Positions 52,094 through 61,965 of a DNA stretch of 64,000 nucleotides are shown here, piece after piece; position 1 is the stretch's first letter; every line of letters starts with the position of its first letter. This stretch comes from an uncultured Lachnospiraceae bacterium (GTDB taxonomy: Bacteria; Bacillota; Clostridia; Lachnospirales; Lachnospiraceae), in assembly GCA_934418125.1 (NCBI GenBank), contig CAKRWT010000002.1:62001-126000 (forward strand). The letters run 5' to 3'. The translations under genes and the position numbers were made by a program. The notes beneath the pieces were generated by a model. That model saw nothing but the letters and a program-made list of their open reading frames with translations, did not search any database and was not told the DNA's origin.

Positions 52094-54542
52094 GGGAATG
52101 GGCAGAAAAAACAAGATTGGAATTGTTCTGCCGGCATTATGTGCGGTCATGGTTCTGGTAGGCTGCCTGATGTCTTATAAAATGAAGGCGCTTTTAAATG
52201 AATATATGGAAAAACAGGTAGCGCAGCAGGCAGAAATCATGGCACAGCTTTCCGAGGAAAAACGGAAGGAAGAGATAGAGGAACTTCAATATCTGGTCGA
52301 TTACCTGATAGAGGATATCATGGCAAAGGGCACTTTTCCAGGGGAAAAGGAAGGTGTTTCCATGGGGATTCTGACCTTGGATGGAAAGGCAGTCTGTGGA
52401 AAAGCCCTGGAACGGTCAAAGTATAGTGGAATTCAGGACTCTTTCCGGGGAAATGAGGCGGTATGCTATGACAAAGAAGGTGGACTGCTTTTTACGGTAC
52501 CGGTGTTTCATGGGGATAATGTGCGGTATGTGTTGTACCGGCTCTACCATCCGGATGTAGTGCTGGATTATTTCGGAATCAGTGGCTTCTCCGGAGAAGC
52601 GAAGACGCTGATAACCAACCGGGAGAACATTATTGTAAGATCCGAAAACTGGAGTGAAGAAGAGATGGCTATGCTGCAGACACCCCAGACGCAGGAAGCC
52701 TTTGAACTCATACAGGAACGATTGAATGTGTCTACGTCAGCAGCTTCCTACTGTAAGAACCAGGGGCGGGAGGATTTCCTTTTCCTGGCAGAAATCGGGG
52801 ATACCCACATGCTGCTGGTAGGTATGATAGAAGAAAATGTGGTAGCAGAGGGGATTTCCTACACGATACGGTTGGTGTTATGGGTGTTTGGATTATTGCT
52901 CATCCTGTTTCTTGTGGGCGTTATCTATCTGTTCAGTGCAGAGGAAAAAGTGAAGGAAAGTGATGAGCTGCGGGAGGCAAAAACCAGTGCCGAGAAGGCA
53001 AATCGTGCAAAAAGTGATTTTCTGGCGAACATGTCCCATGAAATCCGAACGCCTATCAACACGATCATGGGCATGAATGAGATGGTTATCCGGGAAACCG
53101 GGGAAGAGAAAGTAAGAGAGTATGCCCAGAACATAGAGAATGCCAGTAAGAATCTGCTGAATCTGATCAATGATATTCTGGATTTTTCCAAGATTGAATC
53201 CGGTAAGATGGAGCTTGTAAAGGCAGAATATCATGCCAGCATACTACTGAGTAATCTGGCAAATATGATAGGCGTTAAGGCAAACCAGAAGGGACTGGAT
53301 TTTCAGGTGGAGGTAGCACCGGATATCCCGGAACTTCTGTATGGTGATGAGGGCAGAGTCCGACAGATACTTGGTAATCTGTTAAACAATGCAGTAAAAT
53401 ATACGAAGCTGGGCAGTGTCAGATTTCTGGTAAGCTGGCAGCAGAGAGAAGAGACATCCTGTGGAACGCTTGTGGTTGCAGTGCAGGATACCGGTATTGG
53501 CATTAAGGAAGAGGATAAGAGTAAGCTGTTTCATGATTTTGAACGGCTGGATTTACAGAAAAATCGGAATGTGGAAGGAACAGGACTTGGACTTGCCATT
53601 ACCCATCGTCTGGTTACGAAGATGAAGGGGTATATGAAGATGGAGAGTGAGTATGGCAAAGGCTCTGTTTTTACCGTATACCTTCCACAGGAATACAGAA
53701 CCGAAGAAACAATAGGGGATTTCAAGCAAAAGTACGAAGATTTTCTTCACAGCAGGGAGCATTACCAGGAGAGCTTTACAGCACCCGGTGCAAGGATTTT
53801 GGTAGTGGATGACAACCAGATGAATCTTACAGTAGTGGAACGGCTGTTATGTAAGACAAAGATGCAGATTACGCTGTGTAGGAGTGGGGAGGAATGTCTT
53901 GCTGCAATCCGGAAGCAGCATTATGACGTGGTGCTGCTGGATCATATGATGCCGGATATGGACGGAATTGAGACGTTGCAGGAAGCACAGAAATTGTCGG
54001 ACAACCAATGCCGGGATACGCCTTTTATTGCATTAACGGCAAATGCTATTGTGGGAGCGAAGGAATTGTACCGGGAGTCTGGTTTTACCGATTATCTGAG
54101 TAAACCGGTAGACGTTGCCAGACTGGAGCAGATGCTTCGGAGTTATATTCCAAAGGAAAAGATTATCAGCCCAGGTAAAGAAGACAACGAACAGGGGGGC
54201 TGGCTTGATGTCAGTATTGGATTGTCTTATAGTAATGGGGATAAGCAATTATATCGGGAGTTTCTGGAGATTTATTGTGACCAAGGGGAAGCTGACCGGA
54301 TGAAACAGCACCTGGAAGAAAGTTATGTCCAGGAAAATTGGAAGAATTACAGTATCTATGCCCATTCTTTAAAATCCAATTCCAAAGGAATCGGGGCTGT
54401 CCGACTGGCAGAACTTGCTTATGCGATGGAACAGGCGGGGAAAAAGGGTGATGCGGAGCAGATTCGGGTAAATCATGAAGAACTGCTGCGCCAGTATGCC
54501 AATACCCTGAAAGCGGCGCGTGACTATTGGAAAGGGCTCTAG
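52083..54542 (+). CDS. Hybrid sensor histidine kinase with receiver and Hpt domains
   Basis: 819 residues. A membrane helix at about 14-32, an extracytoplasmic Cache-like sensor region (about 33-258) and a second helix (about 261-288). HisKA with the phosphorylated His319 ([18 protein letters not shown]), HATPase with [21 protein letters not shown] and GTGLGLAI. A receiver domain with Asp620 ([13 protein letters not shown]), then a C-terminal Hpt with His761 ([13 protein letters not shown]). A complete His-Asp-His relay but no terminal response regulator next to it. It overlaps the second BMP gene by 11 bases, tying the kinase to those proteins. Confidence 0.92.
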   Translation: MKNRGMGRKNKIGIVLPALCAVMVLVGCLMSYKMKALLNEYMEKQVAQQAEIMAQLSEEKRKEEIEELQYLVDYLIEDIMAKGTFPGEKEGVSMGILTLDGKAVCGKALERSKYSGIQDSFRGNEAVCYDKEGGLLFTVPVFHGDNVRYVLYRLYHPDVVLDYFGISGFSGEAKTLITNRENIIVRSENWSEEEMAMLQTPQTQEAFELIQERLNVSTSAASYCKNQGREDFLFLAEIGDTHMLLVGMIEENVVAEGISYTIRLVLWVFGLLLILFLVGVIYLFSAEEKVKESDELREAKTSAEKANRAKSDFLANMSHEIRTPINTIMGMNEMVIRETGEEKVREYAQNIENASKNLLNLINDILDFSKIESGKMELVKAEYHASILLSNLANMIGVKANQKGLDFQVEVAPDIPELLYGDEGRVRQILGNLLNNAVKYTKLGSVRFLVSWQQREETSCGTLVVAVQDTGIGIKEEDKSKLFHDFERLDLQKNRNVEGTGLGLAITHRLVTKMKGYMKMESEYGKGSVFTVYLPQEYRTEETIGDFKQKYEDFLHSREHYQESFTAPGARILVVDDNQMNLTVVERLLCKTKMQITLCRSGEECLAAIRKQHYDVVLLDHMMPDMDGIETLQEAQKLSDNQCRDTPFIALTANAIVGAKELYRESGFTDYLSKPVDVARLEQMLRSYIPKEKIISPGKEDNEQGGWLDVSIGLSYSNGDKQLYREFLEIYCDQGEADRMKQHLEESYVQENWKNYSIYAHSLKSNSKGIGAVRLAELAYAMEQAGKKGDAEQIRVNHEELLRQYANTLKAARDYWKGL

Positions 54543-54600
54543 GGAAAACAGGCACAAGATATGGATAATAAAAGCATAATGAGGAAAGAAGGAAAAGAAA

Positions 54601-55656
54601 ATGCATCGTGATAATACCAAGGTAGTGAAAATAGGAGACCGGGTTATCGGAGGGGGCAACCCTATTCTGATACAGTCTATGACGAATACGAGAACCGAGG
54701 ATGTGGAGGCTACCGTAGCTCAGATTTTGCGGCTGGAACAGGCAGGCTGTGAGATTATCCGCTGTACTGTGCCAACGAAAGAGGCAGCAGAGGCAATCCG
54801 TGAGATTAAGAAGCAGATTCATATTCCACTGGTAGCGGATATTCACTTTGATTACCGGATGGCAATTGCTGCTATGGAGAATGGTGCCGACAAGATTCGT
54901 ATCAATCCGGGTAATATAGGAAGCCGGGATAAGGTAGCAGCTGTGGTAGATGTTGCCAAAGAGAGAAACATTCCGATTCGAGTGGGAGTCAACAGTGGTT
55001 CCCTGGAAAAGGAACTGGTGGAAAAATACCATGGTGTGACCGCTGAGGGTATCGTGGAAAGCGCGTTGGATAAGGTACATATGATTGAAGAGTCAGGTTA
55101 TGACAATTTGGTTATCAGCATTAAATCCTCCGATGTTATGATGTGTGTGAAAGCCCATGAGGTACTGGCACAGAAGACCAACTATCCGTTGCATGTAGGC
55201 ATTACCGAGTCCGGTACGGTGCAGAGTGGTAATATCAAATCCGCTATTGGTCTTGGCATCATCCTGTATCAGGGAATCGGGGATACTATCCGTGTGTCCT
55301 TAACCGGTGACCCGGTGGAGGAGATTAAATCTGCCAAGCTGATTCTGCGTACCCTTGGATTGCGTAAGGGCGGTATCGAAGTGGTATCCTGTCCAACCTG
55401 CGGCAGAACTAAAATCGATTTAATCGGACTGGCAAACCAGGTGGAAGCCATGGTAGCTGATATTCCACTGGATATTAAGGTTGCTGTTATGGGGTGTGCC
55501 GTAAACGGACCTGGCGAAGCAAAGGAAGCTGACATCGGTATTGCAGGAGGTCAGGGAGAAGGACTGCTGATTAAACATGGGGAAATCGTAAAGAAAGTAC
55601 CGGAAGACCAGCTTCTTGCTACGCTGCAGGATGAATTATTACACTGGGGCAACTAG
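54601..55656 (+). CDS. ispG: 4-hydroxy-3-methylbut-2-en-1-yl diphosphate synthase
   Basis: [4Fe-4S] enzyme of the MEP isoprenoid pathway (GcpE). The substrate domain begins RVIGGGNPILIQSMTNTRT. Iron-sulfur cysteines are in SCPTCGRTKIDL and MGCAVNGPGEA. 351 residues, normal for the short bacterial form. The 58-base gap before it holds an AAGGAAA site and no terminator, so it may be partly transcribed from the signalling module. In Bacillus, proS sits here instead. Confidence 0.97.
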   Translation: MHRDNTKVVKIGDRVIGGGNPILIQSMTNTRTEDVEATVAQILRLEQAGCEIIRCTVPTKEAAEAIREIKKQIHIPLVADIHFDYRMAIAAMENGADKIRINPGNIGSRDKVAAVVDVAKERNIPIRVGVNSGSLEKELVEKYHGVTAEGIVESALDKVHMIEESGYDNLVISIKSSDVMMCVKAHEVLAQKTNYPLHVGITESGTVQSGNIKSAIGLGIILYQGIGDTIRVSLTGDPVEEIKSAKLILRTLGLRKGGIEVVSCPTCGRTKIDLIGLANQVEAMVADIPLDIKVAVMGCAVNGPGEAKEADIGIAGGQGEGLLIKHGEIVKKVPEDQLLATLQDELLHWGN

Positions 55657-55697
55657 TGTGAAAATGTGCAAAAGTTTGCGCAGAAATGAGGAATAGA

Positions 55698-58600
55698 GTG
55701 TCTAAGAAGTTTTTTGATGTTTTTCCAACCTTACAACTGGATAAGGACAACCGGGATTTGTTTGAACAGGTAATGGTGGAGAAGATAACGTCCACAAAGC
55801 GGAAGGATTTTCTGCGGGTTTATATCCTGTCGGAACGACTGATTCAGAAAGATGTCATCATGAGGGTAGAACGGGAAATCAAACAGCAGTTTTTCGCCAA
55901 TGCATCCATGGTTATTAAGATATATGAGAAGTTTCATCTTTCTTCCCAGTATAATCCGGAAAAACTGATGGATGCTTACCGGGATAGTATTTTACTGGAA
56001 TTACGGGAATATTCCCCAGTAGAATATAATCTGTTTAAGAAGGCAGACATCTCCTTTGAGCAGAATAAAAAGGTAATGCTTACCGTGGAAGATACTGTTC
56101 TTGGAAAAGGAAAAGCGGAAGAACTGATAAGAATTCTGGAAAAGGTTTACAATGAACGCTGCGGTTTTTCCGTAGAAGTGGTGATTGCCTATAAAGAGCG
56201 GGAAGAGGGCAAATACCGGGAAGAGGATGAGCAGAGACTGGCAATGCAGGTGGCGCAGATTGCGGCGAGAGTCGCTCCGTTCCCACCCATGGAACAGACC
56301 ATGCAGGCAGCCCCGGTACAGAACCCGGCACCCCAGAGTGACAAAGTGCCTGATAAGAAGGCGGGGGCAGGAAAGAATGACTTTAAGCGTGCGGTAAAGC
56401 GTTCTGACAATCCGGATGTTTTGTATGGAAGAGATTTTGAAGAAGAGGCTATGCCGATAGAGGAAATCATCGGTGAGCTGGGCGAAGTGGTAATCCGTGG
56501 TAAGGTTCTCAACATGGATAAGCGGGAGATTAAGAACGAAAGAACCATTCTTATTTTTGACGTGACCGATTATACGGATACCATGACGATTAAAATGTTC
56601 GCCCACAATGACCAGGTGGCAGAGATTACCGATGCCATCAAGCCGGGAACCTTTGTGAAAATCAAAGGTATGACTATGATGGATAAATTCGACCATGAAC
56701 TTACCATCGGTTCTATCAATGGGGTCAAGAAGATACCGGATTTTACCATATCCCGGATGGATACCAGCGTCCGTAAGCGTGTAGAATTGCACTGTCATAC
56801 CAAGATGAGCGATATGGATGGGGTATCTGAGGCAAAGGATATTGTAAAACGTGCCTACAAATGGGGACATCCCGCCATCGCCATCACAGACCATGGTGTG
56901 GTACAGTCTTTCCCTGATGCCAACCATGTGTGGGAAGATTTATGGAAGGAAGAGAAGAATAAACGGAAAGAAGCAGGAGAAAACGACCCGGATAAACAGG
57001 ATTTCTTTAAGGTAATCTATGGGGTGGAGGCTTATCTGGTGGATGATTTACGGGAGATAGCCACCAATGATAAGGGACAGGACTTTAACCAGGACTTTGT
57101 GGTCTTTGATATCGAAACCACCGGTTTTTCCCCGGTAGAAAATCGCATTATTGAGATTGGTGCGGTAAAGGTTTCCCAGGGAAAAATCGTGGATCGTTTT
57201 TCCACCTTTGTGAATCCGGAAGTACCCATTCCTTTTGAAATAGAGAAGCTGACAAGCATTACCGATGAAATGGTAATCAATGCGGAGAAAATAGAAACTA
57301 TCCTGCCACAGTTTCTGGCATTCTGCGAAGGCTGTATGTTAGTGGCACACAATGCAAGCTTTGATATGAGTTTTATTATGGAAAACTGTGACAGGCAGGG
57401 CATTGCCCATGATTTTACTTATATTGATACGGTGGGAATCGCCAGAGTCATGCTGCCGGGACAGGCAAAGCATACGCTGGATGCGGTGGCAAAGACCTTG
57501 GGCGTTTCTTTGGAAAATCATCACCGGGCGGTAGATGATGCGGAAGCTACCGCAGAAATTTTTGTGAAGCTGATTCCACGCATGGAGAAAGATGGTATTA
57601 CCACCCTTGCCCAGATTAATGAGAAGGGAAAGGCGAGCCCCGATATTATTAAGCGGCTGCCTACCTACCATGCGATTATTCTGGCAAAAAACAATGTGGG
57701 ACGTATGAATCTGTACCGGCTGGTATCCCAGTCCCACCTGACGTACTTTGCCAGAAGACCCAGAATCCCGAAGAGCCTGTTAAACCAGTATCGTGAGGGA
57801 CTGATTCTGGGAAGTGCCTGTGAGGCAGGTGAGCTGTACCGTGCCTTGTTAGAAGGAAAAGCGGATGCAGAGATTGCCCGGCTGGTAAATTTCTATGATT
57901 ATCTGGAAATCCAGCCTGTCGGCAATAACAAATTCATGATAGAATCACAGAAAATACCCAATATCAACTCCCTGGAAGATATTATGGAGATGAACCGGAA
58001 GATAGTACGCTTAGGAGAGCAGTTCCACAAGCCGGTAGTAGCGACCTGTGACGTACATTTTCTGAATCCGGAGGATGAAATCTACCGCCGTATTATTATG
58101 GCGGGACAGGGATTCCCGGATGCGGATAACCAGGCACCATTGTACCTGCGGACTACGGAGGAGATGCTGGAGGAGTTTGCTTATCTGGGAAGCGATAAGG
58201 CGGAGGAGGTGGTTATTACTAACACCAACCTGATTGCTGACATGATTGAATCCATGTCACCTGTCAGACCGGATAAATGTCCACCGGTTATCGAAAACAG
58301 TGACCAGCAGTTGACGGATATCTGTTATAACAGGGCGCATGAACTATATGGAGAGACGCTTCCTAAGATAGTAGAAGAACGTCTGGAGAAAGAGTTACAT
58401 TCCATTATATCCAATGGTTTTGCGGTTATGTATATCATTGCCCAGAAGCTGGTGTGGAAGTCGGTGGAGGATGGGTATCTGGTTGGTTCCCGTGGTTCTG
58501 TAGGAAGCTCCTTCGTGGCAAATATGGCGGGAATTACGGAGGTTAATTCATTAAGCCCGCATTATCTTTGTCCGAAATGTCATTATTATGATTTTGATTC

Positions 58601-60176
58601 CGAAGAGGTAAAGGCATATGGTGGTGGTGCCGGTTGTGATATGCCGGATAAAAACTGCCCGGTCTGCGGAGAACCTCTGCGAAAAGAGGGATTTGATATT
58701 CCTTTTGAAACTTTCCTGGGATTTAAGGGAGACAAGGAGCCGGATATTGATTTAAATTTCTCCGGAGAATACCAGAGCAAGGCGCATAAATACACCGAGG
58801 TTATCTTCGGATACGGACAGACTTTCCGTGCCGGCACTATCGGTACGCTTGCCGATAAGACCGCTTTCGGCTATGTGAAGAATTACTACGAGGAGCGTGG
58901 CAAGCACAAGAGAACCTGTGAAATTAACCGGATTGTAACCGGGTGTACCGGTATCCGTCGAAGTACCGGACAGCACCCCGGCGGTATTGTTGTATTGCCG
59001 GTGGGAGAGGATATTAATTCTTTTACCCCGGTGCAGCATCCGGCAAACGATATGACAACGGAAACCGTAACCACACATTTTGATTACCATTCTATCGACC
59101 ACAACCTGTTGAAGCTGGATATTCTGGGGCATGATGATCCAACCATGATTCGTATGTTACAGGATATGACAGGGATTGACCCGGTTACCATTCCCCTGGA
59201 CGATAAACAGGTTATGAGCCTGTTCCAGTCTACGGAAGCATTGGGAATTACGCCGGACCAGATAGGGGGATGTAAGGTAGGAAGCCTTGGTATTCCAGAG
59301 TTTGGTACGGATTTTGTTATCCAGATGGTGGTGGATACCAAGCCACAGTGTTTTACTGATTTGGTTCGTATCTCCGGACTGTCCCATGGGACAGATGTAT
59401 GGCTGGGAAATGCCCAGACGTTGATTGAAGAGGGAAAGGCAACCATTTCCACCGCAATCTGCTGTCGGGATGATATCATGAACTACCTGATTCAGACTGG
59501 TGTAGACCCATCGTTATCCTTTACTATCATGGAAAGTGTACGGAAAGGAAAAGGCTTGAAACCGGAATGGGAAGAAGCCATGAAGGAAGCAGGCGTACCG
59601 GACTGGTACATCTGGTCGTGTAAGAAGATAAAGTACATGTTCCCGAAAGCACATGCGGCAGCTTACGTTATGATGGCATGGCGTATTGCATATTGTAAAG
59701 TAAATTATCCACTGGCATATTATGCGGCATATTTCAGTATCCGCGCTTCAGCATTTTCCTACGAGCTGATGTGTCAGGGACAGCGGCATCTGGAGAACGT
59801 GATGGCAGATTACAAGCGCAGGAGCGATACCCTCTCCAAGAAGGAACAGGATGCCTATAAGGATATGAAGATTGTACAGGAAATGTATGCCAGAGGCTTT
59901 ACGTTTGAGCCGATAGATATTTTTACAGCCCAGTCCAGGCTGTTCCAGGTGGTAGACGGGAAACTGATGCCATCTTTAAACAGTATTGATGGCCTGGGAG
60001 AAAAGGCGGCAGATGCTATTGTTGAGGCAGCCAAAGATGGTCCATTCTTAAGTAAGGACGATTTCCGGCAGAGAACCAAGGCATCCAAGACCATTGTAGA
60101 TTTGATGGCAAGCCTTGGGCTGTTGGGAAATCTGCCGGAATCCAATCAGATAAGTCTGTTTGATTTCGTTATGTAA
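55698..60176 (+). CDS. polC: DNA polymerase III alpha subunit, PolC type
   Basis: Leading-strand replicative polymerase of Firmicutes. I prefer GTG 55698 over ATG 55686, because AGGA at 55689-55692 then has proper spacing (1492 residues). Domains: N-terminal region and OB fold (about 250-350), PHP domain (HCHTKMSDMDG near 365) interrupted by a proofreading exonuclease (VVFDIETTGFSPVENRII near 470), zinc-binding CPKCHYY and CDMPDKNCPVCG (near 957-995), catalytic PDIDLNFSGEYQ (near 1016). Complete. Confidence 0.98.
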   Translation: MSKKFFDVFPTLQLDKDNRDLFEQVMVEKITSTKRKDFLRVYILSERLIQKDVIMRVEREIKQQFFANASMVIKIYEKFHLSSQYNPEKLMDAYRDSILLELREYSPVEYNLFKKADISFEQNKKVMLTVEDTVLGKGKAEELIRILEKVYNERCGFSVEVVIAYKEREEGKYREEDEQRLAMQVAQIAARVAPFPPMEQTMQAAPVQNPAPQSDKVPDKKAGAGKNDFKRAVKRSDNPDVLYGRDFEEEAMPIEEIIGELGEVVIRGKVLNMDKREIKNERTILIFDVTDYTDTMTIKMFAHNDQVAEITDAIKPGTFVKIKGMTMMDKFDHELTIGSINGVKKIPDFTISRMDTSVRKRVELHCHTKMSDMDGVSEAKDIVKRAYKWGHPAIAITDHGVVQSFPDANHVWEDLWKEEKNKRKEAGENDPDKQDFFKVIYGVEAYLVDDLREIATNDKGQDFNQDFVVFDIETTGFSPVENRIIEIGAVKVSQGKIVDRFSTFVNPEVPIPFEIEKLTSITDEMVINAEKIETILPQFLAFCEGCMLVAHNASFDMSFIMENCDRQGIAHDFTYIDTVGIARVMLPGQAKHTLDAVAKTLGVSLENHHRAVDDAEATAEIFVKLIPRMEKDGITTLAQINEKGKASPDIIKRLPTYHAIILAKNNVGRMNLYRLVSQSHLTYFARRPRIPKSLLNQYREGLILGSACEAGELYRALLEGKADAEIARLVNFYDYLEIQPVGNNKFMIESQKIPNINSLEDIMEMNRKIVRLGEQFHKPVVATCDVHFLNPEDEIYRRIIMAGQGFPDADNQAPLYLRTTEEMLEEFAYLGSDKAEEVVITNTNLIADMIESMSPVRPDKCPPVIENSDQQLTDICYNRAHELYGETLPKIVEERLEKELHSIISNGFAVMYIIAQKLVWKSVEDGYLVGSRGSVGSSFVANMAGITEVNSLSPHYLCPKCHYYDFDSEEVKAYGGGAGCDMPDKNCPVCGEPLRKEGFDIPFETFLGFKGDKEPDIDLNFSGEYQSKAHKYTEVIFGYGQTFRAGTIGTLADKTAFGYVKNYYEERGKHKRTCEINRIVTGCTGIRRSTGQHPGGIVVLPVGEDINSFTPVQHPANDMTTETVTTHFDYHSIDHNLLKLDILGHDDPTMIRMLQDMTGIDPVTIPLDDKQVMSLFQSTEALGITPDQIGGCKVGSLGIPEFGTDFVIQMVVDTKPQCFTDLVRISGLSHGTDVWLGNAQTLIEEGKATISTAICCRDDIMNYLIQTGVDPSLSFTIMESVRKGKGLKPEWEEAMKEAGVPDWYIWSCKKIKYMFPKAHAAAYVMMAWRIAYCKVNYPLAYYAAYFSIRASAFSYELMCQGQRHLENVMADYKRRSDTLSKKEQDAYKDMKIVQEMYARGFTFEPIDIFTAQSRLFQVVDGKLMPSLNSIDGLGEKAADAIVEAAKDGPFLSKDDFRQRTKASKTIVDLMASLGLLGNLPESNQISLFDFVM

Positions 60177-60253
60177 GTTGGTGTGCAGTCATAGAGAAAA
60201 GGCAATTTGCAGGAAAGAAACGACCTGTAAAAAGAAAATAGGAGGACAGTATT

Positions 60254-60844
60254 ATGAGAAAGATTATTACAATCGGAAGAGAATTCGGTTCCGGCGGTGG
60301 TGAAATTGGCAAGAAAGTAGCCAAGGCACTGGGAATCGAATATTATGACAAGGATATTATCCTGAAGACGGCAATTGCCAGCCGGAACCTGAACCCGGAG
60401 CAGGTGCGCCGCTGGGATGAGAGAGTACCGAAAAATTTCGGCTTTGCCCAAAGTCTGTTCGACTTCTATAACAGACCACTGGAAGAGGAAATCTGGCAGG
60501 CACAAAGAGATGCCATCAGGGAGCTGGCAAACAAGGAAAACTGTGTTATCGTAGGAAGAAATGGCGATTATATCCTGAAAGAATTTGACCACTGTCTGAA
60601 TGTATTTATTCATGCAGGCTTTGACTGGCGTGTGAAACGTATGACTGCCATGATGGATAAGGTACCGGCAGAGCAGGTGGCAAATGATGTTCGTGCCGTA
60701 GATAAGGCAAGAAGGAAATACTGTGAATATTATACACATTGCACCTACGGAGATGCCCGCAATTTTGACCTGACCCTGAATACGGAAAAACTTGGTATTG
60801 ATAAAGCTGTGTCATTGATTTTGGAGGCAGCTGAAAATCTGTAA
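60254..60844 (+). CDS. Cytidylate-kinase-like family protein
   Basis: P-loop kinase-like fold of the Cytidylate_kin2 type, 196 residues. The N-terminal ITIGREFGSGGGEIGKKVAK is the nucleotide-binding loop, and RDAIRELANKENCVIVGRNG is typical of the family. True CMP kinase (Cmk) differs, and the substrate of this family is not established. TAGGAGG site. Follows polC after 77 bases with no terminator visible. Confidence 0.85.
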   Translation: MRKIITIGREFGSGGGEIGKKVAKALGIEYYDKDIILKTAIASRNLNPEQVRRWDERVPKNFGFAQSLFDFYNRPLEEEIWQAQRDAIRELANKENCVIVGRNGDYILKEFDHCLNVFIHAGFDWRVKRMTAMMDKVPAEQVANDVRAVDKARRKYCEYYTHCTYGDARNFDLTLNTEKLGIDKAVSLILEAAENL

Positions 60845-60926
60845 AGTGACGTTGGGGAATCCCTGCATTTCGAAAAAGGTTATTATTTTTATTCAAAGGC
60901 AATGTATATTTGTATACAATTTTTCC

Positions 60927-60955
60927 TTGACAATATATATGGAAATTCATATACT
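60927..60955 (+). promoter_or_regulatory. Strong promoter of the amino acid ABC transporter
   Basis: Perfect TTGACA (60927-60932), 17-base spacer, TATACT (60950-60955), in an A/T-rich background. The best promoter in the window. Transcription should begin near 60962, just at the base of the following hairpin. Confidence 0.85.
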
Positions 60956-60961
60956 AAAAAG

Positions 60962-61010
60962 TAGCATCAAGGACGGTGTAACGAGTATATGTACACCGTC
61001 CTTGATGTTA
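60962..61010 (+). promoter_or_regulatory. 16- to 19-bp leader hairpin of the ABC transporter operon
   Basis: CATCAAGGACGGTGTA (60965-60980) and TACACCGTCCTTGATG (60992-61007) pair perfectly over 16 bp with an 11-base loop; three further pairs extend the base. It starts at the predicted transcript 5' end and lacks a T tract, so it is not a normal terminator. Possible 5' stabiliser, or an operator for a dimeric protein. Confidence 0.75.
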
Positions 61011-61044
61011 ATAAGGCATAGCCTGAGAAAAGGAGAGGAAAATT

Positions 61045-61932
61045 ATGAAAAAATTATTAGCAATGTCTTTGATTGGATGCATGGCACTTTCCATGGTAGC
61101 ATGCGGTTCTGCAGATGATGCAGCAGTTGAGACAACCACAGAGGAAACAGCTGATGCAACAGAGGAAGCAACAGAAGAAGTAACAGAAGAAACTTCCGAG
61201 GAGACCACAGAAGCAGCTGACGATACAGCAGCTGAGAGCACAACAACAGGCGACAAGGTATGGGTTATTGCAACAGATACTGTATTCCGCCCTTTTGAGT
61301 TCACAGATGAGAATGGTGACTTTGTTGGTATCGACGTTGATGTATTAGAAGCTATCGCACAGGATCAGGGATTCCAGTATGAATTACAGAGCCTTGGATG
61401 GGATGCAGCAGTAGCAGCAGTACAGGCTGGTCAGGCAGATGGTCTGATTGCAGGTGCTACTATCAAACAGGAAAGAATTGATTCCGGTTGGCTTTTCTCT
61501 GATGGTTACTATGATGCAACACAGACATTTGTAGTTCCTGAAGGAAGCGATATCAAAGGTTATGAAGACCTTGCAGGCAAGAACGTAGCAGTTAAGAATG
61601 GTACAGCAGGTGCAGACTTCGCTGACAGCTTAAAAGATGAATATGGTTTCACTGTAACTGTATTTGAAGATTCACCTACTATGTACCAGGATGTTATTCT
61701 TGGTAACTCTGCAGCATGTGTAGAGGATACACCTATTATGGCTGACTCCATTAAGACAGGTAATCTTGCACTTGAGATTCCAGAAGGAATGGAAAGTGAA
61801 GGGGCTCCTTATGGATTCGCTATCATGAACGAAGACAACCAGGAACTTCTGGATATGTTCAATGCAGGTCTTGCAAACATCAAGGCTAACGGAACATACG
61901 ATGAAATTATTGCAAAATACTTAGAGAAATAA
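61045..61932 (+). CDS. Polar amino acid ABC transporter, substrate-binding lipoprotein
   Basis: Type II signal peptide with the lipid-modified cysteine most likely Cys20 (ALSMVACGS). A Thr/Glu-rich acidic linker (about residues 22-70) spaces it from the membrane. The SBP_bac_3 domain follows (VWVIATDTVFRPFEFTDENG; the ENGxFVGIDVD pattern of glutamine/glutamate/cystine-type binders). 295 residues. AAGGAGAGG site and biased codons suggest high expression. Heads a lipoprotein-permease-ATPase operon. Confidence 0.94.
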   Translation: MKKLLAMSLIGCMALSMVACGSADDAAVETTTEETADATEEATEEVTEETSEETTEAADDTAAESTTTGDKVWVIATDTVFRPFEFTDENGDFVGIDVDVLEAIAQDQGFQYELQSLGWDAAVAAVQAGQADGLIAGATIKQERIDSGWLFSDGYYDATQTFVVPEGSDIKGYEDLAGKNVAVKNGTAGADFADSLKDEYGFTVTVFEDSPTMYQDVILGNSAACVEDTPIMADSIKTGNLALEIPEGMESEGAPYGFAIMNEDNQELLDMFNAGLANIKANGTYDEIIAKYLEK

Positions 61933-61965
61933 TCTGACGGAAAACCGTTATAAAGCAAGAACAGA

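Noticed and set aside
54211..55080. 289-codon reverse-strand frame opposite the histidine kinase end and ispG
   Set aside because: Same reason: it spans two real genes on the other strand and shows no domain.
56001..56927. 308-codon reverse-strand frame opposite polC
   Set aside because: It lies wholly opposite a conserved essential gene; composition is that of an antisense shadow (His/Tyr/Leu-rich).
60846..61118. 90-codon open frame before the binding-protein gene
   Set aside because: It covers the strong promoter, the leader hairpin and the start of the lipoprotein gene, and it has no plausible protein.
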